Shown here: positions 5,171 through 9,494 of the stretch, piece by piece
Position numbering within the stretch: position 1 is the first letter of the stretch
How the letters are laid out: each line of letters starts with the position of its first letter
NCBI GenBank assembly: GCA_040756715.1
Contig: JBFLYE010000099.1
Location: forward strand, 1 to 9,494
Source of the DNA: a bacterium
GTDB taxonomy: Bacteria; UBA9089; UBA9088
Length of the DNA: 9,494 bases
Reading direction: 5' to 3'
Translations under genes and position numbers: made by a program
Notes under the pieces: generated by a model
Database searches by the model: none
Seen by the model: the letters and a program-made list of their open reading frames with translations, nothing else
What the model was told of the DNA's origin: nothing

Positions 5171-6973
5171 ATGAATTTAGTTTATCTTATTCTTCTCTTT
5201 CCTTTCTTTTCTTTTGCCATTATTTCTTTAATCACCCTTCGTTTTAAAAGATTAAGCTCATACATCTCAATCCTTGCTATATTTTCTTCCCTTTGTCTAT
5301 CTTGCAAGATTGCCCTTTTATTCTTTAACAACCCAAGCCCGATAAACCTTACACTCCCCTGGTTTATAACCGGAGAAACCCAAGTCTCTTTAGGTGCAAT
5401 TATAGACCCTCTTTCCATTATAATACTTATTGTTGTCTCTTTGGTAAGCCTCCTTATTCAAATATATTCAAGGGGGTATATGCAGGGAGACCCCGGATTT
5501 TCAAGGTATTATGCCTTTCTTTCCTTATTTTCCTTTTCAATGCTTCTTCTTGTTTTATCCAATAACTTTGTCCAGATGTTTATCTCCTGGGAGCTGGTTG
5601 GTGTCTGTTCTTATTTGCTCATTGGATTCTGGTATCATAAAGAATCTGCCGCAAGCGCAGGAAAAAAGGCATTTATTACAACCAGAATAGGCGATGTTGG
5701 CTTTCTTATCGGCATCCTCCTTATATTTAAGCTTTGTGGCACATTTGATTTCAAAGAAATTTCAAGCATTATTGGGAAGGGGCTTATTTCATCCCCTGTT
5801 TTAACCTTAATTTGCATTCTTGTCTTCTGTGGTGCGATTGGAAAGAGCGCCCAATTCCCCTTGCATGTTTGGCTTCCCGATGCAATGGAAGGTCCTTCCC
5901 CTGTTTCTGCCTTAATCCATGCCGCAACCATGGTTGCGGCTGGTGTATACCTTGTGGCAAGGCTATTTGGAATATTCTTCCTCTCTTGCTCTGCAATGGA
6001 TACTATTGCCATTATCGGAGGCTTTACCGCTATATTCTCTGCCACAATTGCTATAGCACAAAATGACATAAAGCGTATTATCGCCTATTCAACCCTCTCG
6101 CAATTGGGCTATATGATGCTTGCATTGGGCTGTGGAGGCTATACGGCAGGGACATTTCACCTTACAACCCATGCATTTTTCAAAGCCCTGTTGTTTTTAT
6201 GTGCAGGCTCTGTGATTCATAGCATCCATTCCAATAATATCTGGGATAGTGGAGGCCTTTTTAAGAAAATGCCCATTACAGGGATAACATTTCTATGTGG
6301 TGGTTTAGCCCTTTCTGGAATTCCACCCCTCTCTGGATTTTTCTCTAAGGAGATGATTTTATCTGTTGTCTATGAGAAAAGCTTTTTTCTATTTAGCCTT
6401 GCAATATTCACGGTATTTCTGACCTCCCTTTATACATTCAGGCTATTCTTTGTTGTCTTTTGTGGAAGCGAAAAAGGGCATTCACATGAATCCCCTTTAA
6501 CAATGACCATTCCAATGATAATTCTTGCTATTCTTTCTGTTATATCAGGCTTTTTTGAAAAGAAATTTTCTTCATTCATCGAAGGCAGTCATCATAGCGA
6601 AACTAGCATGCTAATTACCATTATTTCTGTTGCCTTTGCTTTTTTTGGAATATTTATCTCCTGGGCCATTTATGGAAAAAAGCTTGTTTCTAATCGAGAA
6701 ATAACCCAAAGGTTTTCAATGATTTCAAATTTATTGACCAACAAATATTGGGTTGATGAGATATATAGAAAGAGCATCATTGCTTTAACCAAGGCTATAT
6801 CTACATTGAGCGGATGGTTTGACCTATACATTATAGATGGGATGACAAATGCAACAGGATTTTTGACAATAGGCTCGGGAAGGATATTAAGGTTCATCCA
6901 AACAGGCCTTATCCAAAGCTATATTTTATTTGCCTCTTTGGGAATAATTTTTCTTATTTTCTTCTTCCTCTAA
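5171..6973 (+). CDS. nuoL: NADH-quinone oxidoreductase subunit L (NuoL-like)
   Basis: Proton-pumping antiporter-like membrane subunit of respiratory complex I, 600 aa with many hydrophobic helices from residue 1 to the last residue. Visible landmarks: the N-terminal domain with GAIIDPLS (75-82); FISWELVGVCSYLLIGFW with key Glu141; KKAFITTRIGD (165-175); GAIGKSAQFPLHVWLPDAM with Lys225 in the channel; SALIHAATMVAAG with His250; NDIKRIIAYSTLSQLGYM (298-315); TTHAFFKALLF with His334 and Lys338; and SGFFSKEMIL with Lys393. The C-terminal NKYWVDEIY (524-532) begins the long lateral helix, followed by a last membrane helix. These favour NuoL over the related NuoM/NuoN. The Mrp antiporter subunit MrpA is much longer. 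No other nuo gene is in the window. The ATG is chosen because it opens the first membrane helix and follows the promoter directly. Confidence 0.93.
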   Translation: MNLVYLILLFPFFSFAIISLITLRFKRLSSYISILAIFSSLCLSCKIALLFFNNPSPINLTLPWFITGETQVSLGAIIDPLSIIILIVVSLVSLLIQIYSRGYMQGDPGFSRYYAFLSLFSFSMLLLVLSNNFVQMFISWELVGVCSYLLIGFWYHKESAASAGKKAFITTRIGDVGFLIGILLIFKLCGTFDFKEISSIIGKGLISSPVLTLICILVFCGAIGKSAQFPLHVWLPDAMEGPSPVSALIHAATMVAAGVYLVARLFGIFFLSCSAMDTIAIIGGFTAIFSATIAIAQNDIKRIIAYSTLSQLGYMMLALGCGGYTAGTFHLTTHAFFKALLFLCAGSVIHSIHSNNIWDSGGLFKKMPITGITFLCGGLALSGIPPLSGFFSKEMILSVVYEKSFFLFSLAIFTVFLTSLYTFRLFFVVFCGSEKGHSHESPLTMTIPMIILAILSVISGFFEKKFSSFIEGSHHSETSMLITIISVAFAFFGIFISWAIYGKKLVSNREITQRFSMISNLLTNKYWVDEIYRKSIIALTKAISTLSGWFDLYIIDGMTNATGFLTIGSGRILRFIQTGLIQSYILFASLGIIFLIFFFL

Positions 6974-7281
6974 TGCCAGGGCCAGCAGATATTCAGATAA
7001 CCATAGCCCAACAGGTTCAATCGGGCTACCAGCAACAATTACATCAGCAACAACCCATTGTTCATCAGGAACATCAAATATCGGTTGATAAAACAAAGAT
7101 ACATGAGGAAGAAACAGGCATCCAATCCCTTGAAAAAGGTGGGCAGGGAATAAAGATAGAGGAAAAAAGGACAACAAGAGGGTTTGTAAAGAAAAGGAGA
7201 AAGAGGCAAGAAAAGGAGGAAAAAAAGGAAGAAATGGTGTCTAATGGAATAAGGGGGAGGATTATAGATGTTATTGGATGA
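6973..7281 (+). CDS. Hypothetical Gln-rich / Lys-Glu-rich small protein
   Basis: 102 aa, not recognised. The ATG overlaps the last base of the nuoL stop (TAATG), so it is probably translated by coupling; no Shine-Dalgarno is seen. The N-terminal third (about 1-35) is rich in Gln and His (SGYQQQLHQQQPIVHQEHQ). The middle is charged, and residues 65-88 are a very basic and acidic run (TTRGFVKKRRKRQEKEEKKE) likely to be helical or disordered. The end is GIRGRIIDVIG, a short hydrophobic motif after the charged run. There is no signal peptide, membrane segment or cysteine. Short proteins of similar layout (Q-rich start, KE-rich middle, terminal G-x-x-ID-V/I) occur in some Firmicutes, some near flagellar genes. 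This is a faint resemblance from memory and does not establish a function. It could in principle be a chance frame, but the overlap and the clean 5' context argue for a gene. Confidence 0.6.
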   Translation: MPGPADIQITIAQQVQSGYQQQLHQQQPIVHQEHQISVDKTKIHEEETGIQSLEKGGQGIKIEEKRTTRGFVKKRRKRQEKEEKKEEMVSNGIRGRIIDVIG

Positions 7282-7298
7282 ATTCTTTCTCAAGTCAA

Positions 7299-7315
7299 AT
7301 TTGATAACATCAAAT
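7299..7315. promoter_or_regulatory. Palindrome ATTTGAT-AAC-ATCAAAT upstream of the FecR-PASTA promoter
   Basis: A perfect 7-bp inverted repeat with a 3-nt centre, 10 nt upstream of the -35 element at 7326. It could be an operator. It is AT-only except one pair and is not followed by a T-run, so it is a poor terminator for the nuoL unit. Confidence 0.3.
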
Positions 7316-7325
7316 CAAAAATAAA

Positions 7326-7373
7326 TTGACATTTTTTGGATGGATGATTATATTTAATTAAAAATTAGGGAGG
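7326..7373 (+). promoter_or_regulatory. FecR-PASTA gene promoter and ribosome binding site
   Basis: Perfect TTGACA (7326-7331), a 17-nt spacer, then TATATT (7349-7354, 5 of 6). This predicts a transcript start near 7361. A strong Shine-Dalgarno AGGGAGG (7367-7373) sits 6 nt before the ATG at 7380 and fixes the start. This is the best promoter and ribosome binding site in the window and marks the gene as an independent, probably well-expressed unit. Confidence 0.8.
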
Positions 7374-7379
7374 AAAAAG

Positions 7380-9170
7380 ATGAAGAAGTGGTTAGTTGTT
7401 TTGTGTGTAGGGTTTCTTTGCCCATATCTATGGGCAGAGATAAGAGAGAAAAAGGGAGAGATAACCATCTCCTATATTGAGGGCGAGGTTGAAACCTTGC
7501 TTTCAGGAAAAAAGGATTGGGAAAAGGCAAAGCTTTATCAAAAGCTTACAATGGGAGATAGGATAAGGACAAAATTCTCTTCCAAAGCAGAGCTTAAGCT
7601 CTCGGATGGTTCAACCATCAATATGTCTGAGAATTCCATTATGGATATTACAGAGCTTTTGGAAAAGGGGCTTACCAGAAAGTCAGGGTTTAAGCTCTGG
7701 ATGGGAGGGATAAAGGCAAGGTTTGAGAGGCTAAAGACAAAGGATAGTGAGGCAAAATTCTATACACCCACCGCGGTTATGGGACTTCGTGGAACAACCG
7801 TATGGCTCCTGGTTGATTGGGAGGGAAAAACACGATGTGGATTTAAGGAGGGAAGGGGCTATATCTATTCTGATAAAGAGGGAGAAAAACCGGTTAATGA
7901 GAATGAGGAGGCAAGTGTTTCATTAGAGGGAGATATTACCATTAAAACACTAGAGATGAAAACTGTCCCTAATCTTATGGGAAAAATGCTTGATGAGGCA
8001 AAAAACGATATTATTGCTGCTGGTTTGAAGGTAGGCGAAATAAGGGCAGAGGAGAGCGATAAACCAAAAGATGAGGTGCTTTCTCAATATCCCGTTGGAG
8101 GAAGTGAGGTTTTGGCTAATACATCCGTCAATCTTGTTATAGCCTTGGAAATCCCTCCCTGTATTGTTCCAGATCTTATTGGAATGCAAAGGGCTGATGC
8201 AAAAAAGGCAATAATGGAGGCAGGGCTTACCCTTGGTATGGTTATTGAACAAACAAGCACAAAACCAAAGGATGAGGTTTTAAGGCAAAGACCAAATCCA
8301 GGAACAGAGGTCAAAAAGGAAAGCCCGGTTGATCTTTTGATCTCAAGTGGGCCTCCTCCCAAGGTTATTGTCCCAGACCTTATAGGAAGAAGCATTGAGG
8401 AGGCAAAGGCTATGCTTGAAGGAATAGGCTTAAAGCTTTCTGAGATAATCTTAAAGAAGGAAAGCGCAATGATTGCGGAAGGAAGGATTGTAGATCAGAA
8501 CCCAAGTGCAGACAGCGAGGCAGACTTAGGAAGCTTTGTCCAGGTATGGACAGCAATTTCTCCCCTTGCTGTAAAACCCCCAATTCCAACCATTGGGTAT
8601 CTATTTAGTATTCCTGGTTTATTTGTCTCAGAGATTCCCTATCTCATACTTAATATAACACCCACAACCCCTGGATTATCCCCTTTATTTCTTTCTGTTA
8701 TGGAAAGGCTAACCAGATTTGACAACCCACCATATACCTTAAACTTTAAGCCACCGGTAATGAGCATGGGTGTAAATAAAATAAATGTTTCTGCCTGGTT
8801 TGAGGGTGGAGATAAGGCTTCTCTGGCAATTGAGACACCCTATTATGACTCCCTTCCTCCCAAGATTGTAAGTGTTAAGATTGTAAAGGGAAGTATAATA
8901 AGGGTAGTGGTAGAGGACAAGGAATCGGGAATAAAGAATGTAAAGATTGATGGAGAGAGCATTCCTGTAACAGAAGGTATTCAAGAAGAGAGAAAGGAAA
9001 TAAGTGTTTGGACAAGGGGAACTTACCAAAAAACCATTATTATAGCTAAACATGCTCCAGCAATTATTCCCATAAGGATTGAGGTAGAAGATAATGCAGG
9101 AAATAAAAGACAAAGGACAGAGAGAATCCCTGATCTTCCACCCAGTCCTGATCTTATACCAAAGCAATAG
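7380..9170 (+). CDS. Exported FecR-domain protein with three PASTA domains
   Basis: 596 aa. A signal peptide at 1-19 (Lys-Lys, hydrophobic VVLCVGFLCPYLW, likely cleavage after LWA) sends it out of the cytoplasm; there is no clear lipobox and no later membrane anchor. Residues about 28-190 form a FecR-like beta domain: GDRIRT (59-64), the LKLSDGSTINM block (72-82) and the TPTAVMGLRGTTV signature (129-141). Then follow three PASTA domains, about 195-256, 261-324 and 329-392, each opening with VPNLMG or VPDLIG and having an AG/IGL turn. Residues 400-490 are unassigned, and about 493-578 look like an Ig-type beta domain (VEDKESGIKNV; VEDNAGNKRQ). The protein ends in a Pro-rich tail. FecR domains are known in anti-sigma signalling and, in other lineages, in large exported proteins. 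PASTA domains bind peptidoglycan or mediate surface contacts. A periplasmic or cell-wall structural or sensing role is inferred; no kinase or sigma factor is nearby. Confidence 0.85.
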   Translation: MKKWLVVLCVGFLCPYLWAEIREKKGEITISYIEGEVETLLSGKKDWEKAKLYQKLTMGDRIRTKFSSKAELKLSDGSTINMSENSIMDITELLEKGLTRKSGFKLWMGGIKARFERLKTKDSEAKFYTPTAVMGLRGTTVWLLVDWEGKTRCGFKEGRGYIYSDKEGEKPVNENEEASVSLEGDITIKTLEMKTVPNLMGKMLDEAKNDIIAAGLKVGEIRAEESDKPKDEVLSQYPVGGSEVLANTSVNLVIALEIPPCIVPDLIGMQRADAKKAIMEAGLTLGMVIEQTSTKPKDEVLRQRPNPGTEVKKESPVDLLISSGPPPKVIVPDLIGRSIEEAKAMLEGIGLKLSEIILKKESAMIAEGRIVDQNPSADSEADLGSFVQVWTAISPLAVKPPIPTIGYLFSIPGLFVSEIPYLILNITPTTPGLSPLFLSVMERLTRFDNPPYTLNFKPPVMSMGVNKINVSAWFEGGDKASLAIETPYYDSLPPKIVSVKIVKGSIIRVVVEDKESGIKNVKIDGESIPVTEGIQEERKEISVWTRGTYQKTIIIAKHAPAIIPIRIEVEDNAGNKRQRTERIPDLPPSPDLIPKQ

Positions 9171-9236
9171 AAAAAGGAGTGCAATTTATAGTATCTTCCA
9201 TCACTTAGTGCAAAAATAGATAGGGGGTTGTGTTTA
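9171..9236. other. Intergenic spacer, no feature seen
   Basis: The 66 nt after the FecR-PASTA stop contain no convincing hairpin followed by a T-run, so no intrinsic terminator is visible. An AAAAAGGAG resembling a Shine-Dalgarno just after the stop is not followed by a usable start codon and frame. Confidence 0.5.
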
Positions 9237-9322
9237 TTTAAGAAATTTTGAATTCTAAATTTTGGATTGAAAAAGGTTAAGTTTTATAAAATTTTTCCCC
9301 TTTTAATTCAAAATTCAACATT
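9237..9322 (-). repeat. AT-rich dispersed intergenic repeat, right copy
   Basis: The reverse complement of the left-end repeat (3-93), about 86 nt. Apart from one 7-nt duplication unit, a 1-base substitution and a short T/A indel, the two copies match along their length. Together they are an inverted pair about 9.1 kb apart that could recombine and invert the intervening segment. Confidence 0.75.
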
Positions 9323-9336
9323 ACAAAATTCGTATG

Positions 9337-9469
9337 TGTTTAGCTAGGTGAGAATAAAATGGGAAATAGGCACAGAGGCAGAGAGGCACAAAGACGAGAG
9401 AGTTTATTTATTACTTGCTTTCTTTGTGCCTTTGTCCCTTTGTGCCTAGGTATATAGGACAGCTAAACA
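9337..9469. mobile_element. MITE-like hairpin element with TGTTTAGCT terminal inverted repeats
   Basis: A non-coding 133-nt unit. Its ends TGTTTAGCT (9337-9345) and AGCTAAACA (9461-9469) are perfect 9-bp inverted repeats. Inside is a second long inverted repeat: arm 9368-9393 (AGGCACAGAGGC...CACAAAG) and arm 9422-9447 (CTTTGTGCC...TTTGTGCCT), matching at 22 of 26 positions, with two of the differences being G-U pairs in RNA. The 28-nt loop is AT-rich. The first arm is itself built of AGGCA(C/G)AG repeats. It encodes no transposase, and no flanking target-site duplication is obvious. A shortened relative seems to lie at 94-127. The strong hairpin might also end transcription from the FecR-PASTA gene, but no T-run follows. 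Confidence 0.55.
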
Positions 9470-9494
9470 ACGGCTATGGTAATTTGGTTAAGAG

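Noticed and set aside
5635-6069. Minus-strand and alternate plus frames inside nuoL
   Set aside because: The nuoL frame carries all conserved channel residues; the others show no motifs.
6926-7293. Minus-strand open frames opposite the 102-aa protein
   Set aside because: Phe/Leu/Pro-rich composition is what antisense of a Lys/Glu-rich coding stretch gives; no start signals.
9162-9240. Possible tiny gene after AAAAAGGAG following the FecR-PASTA stop
   Set aside because: No ATG, GTG or TTG at suitable spacing with an open frame longer than a dozen codons.
9368-9447. CRISPR-like array from repeated AGGCAC motifs
   Set aside because: The units are short, irregular and mirrored into a hairpin, without spacers of even length or cas genes.
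1-9494. The inverted end repeats as ends of a composite transposon
   Set aside because: No transposase or integrase is present and the interior holds core genes; dispersed repeats are the simpler explanation.

Overview
The window comes from a low-GC, AT-rich bacterial chromosome. Bacterial features are Shine-Dalgarno and sigma-70-like signals, a bacterial-type PNPase with KH and S1 domains, a NuoL subunit, and a class II tRNA-Leu with no encoded CCA. Gene content and the A/T-rich dispersed intergenic repeats suggest an uncultured, possibly anaerobic or thermophilic, candidate-phylum bacterium. No marker here fixes the phylum, so this is only an impression.

Layout. Positions 1-366 hold no protein gene. 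They contain an AT-rich dispersed repeat, a short repeat remnant, and a GC-rich, strongly self-complementary element at 163-305 whose ends resemble the 3' part of the neighbouring tRNA. From 5062 down to 367 on the minus strand runs one tightly packed unit: pnp, an M16 zinc peptidase, a DUF212/YuiD-like membrane protein, a class IV-type histone-deacetylase-fold enzyme, and tRNA-Leu(GAG). The genes are 11 nt apart or overlap by 3-4 nt, and the tRNA starts 1 nt after the deacetylase stop codon. The DUF212 gene has no normal start in its main frame. It appears to start at a TTG coupled to the peptidase stop, and needs a -1 shift at a run of eight T.

A 108-nt divergent region (5063-5170) carries back-to-back promoters. 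One drives pnp with an extremely short leader. The other drives nuoL with a predicted transcription start at the ATG itself. A repeated AAGATAA(C) half-site lies in both promoters. On the plus strand follow nuoL without any other complex I gene, a 102-aa Gln-rich/Lys-Glu-rich protein of unknown function overlapping the nuoL stop by 1 nt, and a separately promoted exported protein with a FecR-like domain, three PASTA domains and a beta-rich C-terminus. The last 324 nt contain no gene. They hold an inverted copy of the left-end AT-rich repeat and a MITE-like hairpin element.

How the genes work together. pnp-M16 is a known pairing (for example pnpA...mlpA/ymxG in Bacillus). RNA decay, protein processing and a tRNA share one transcript here, and the tRNA probably has its own internal promoter too. 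The FecR-PASTA protein is probably an envelope protein. No defence system, CRISPR array, transposase or phage gene is visible.
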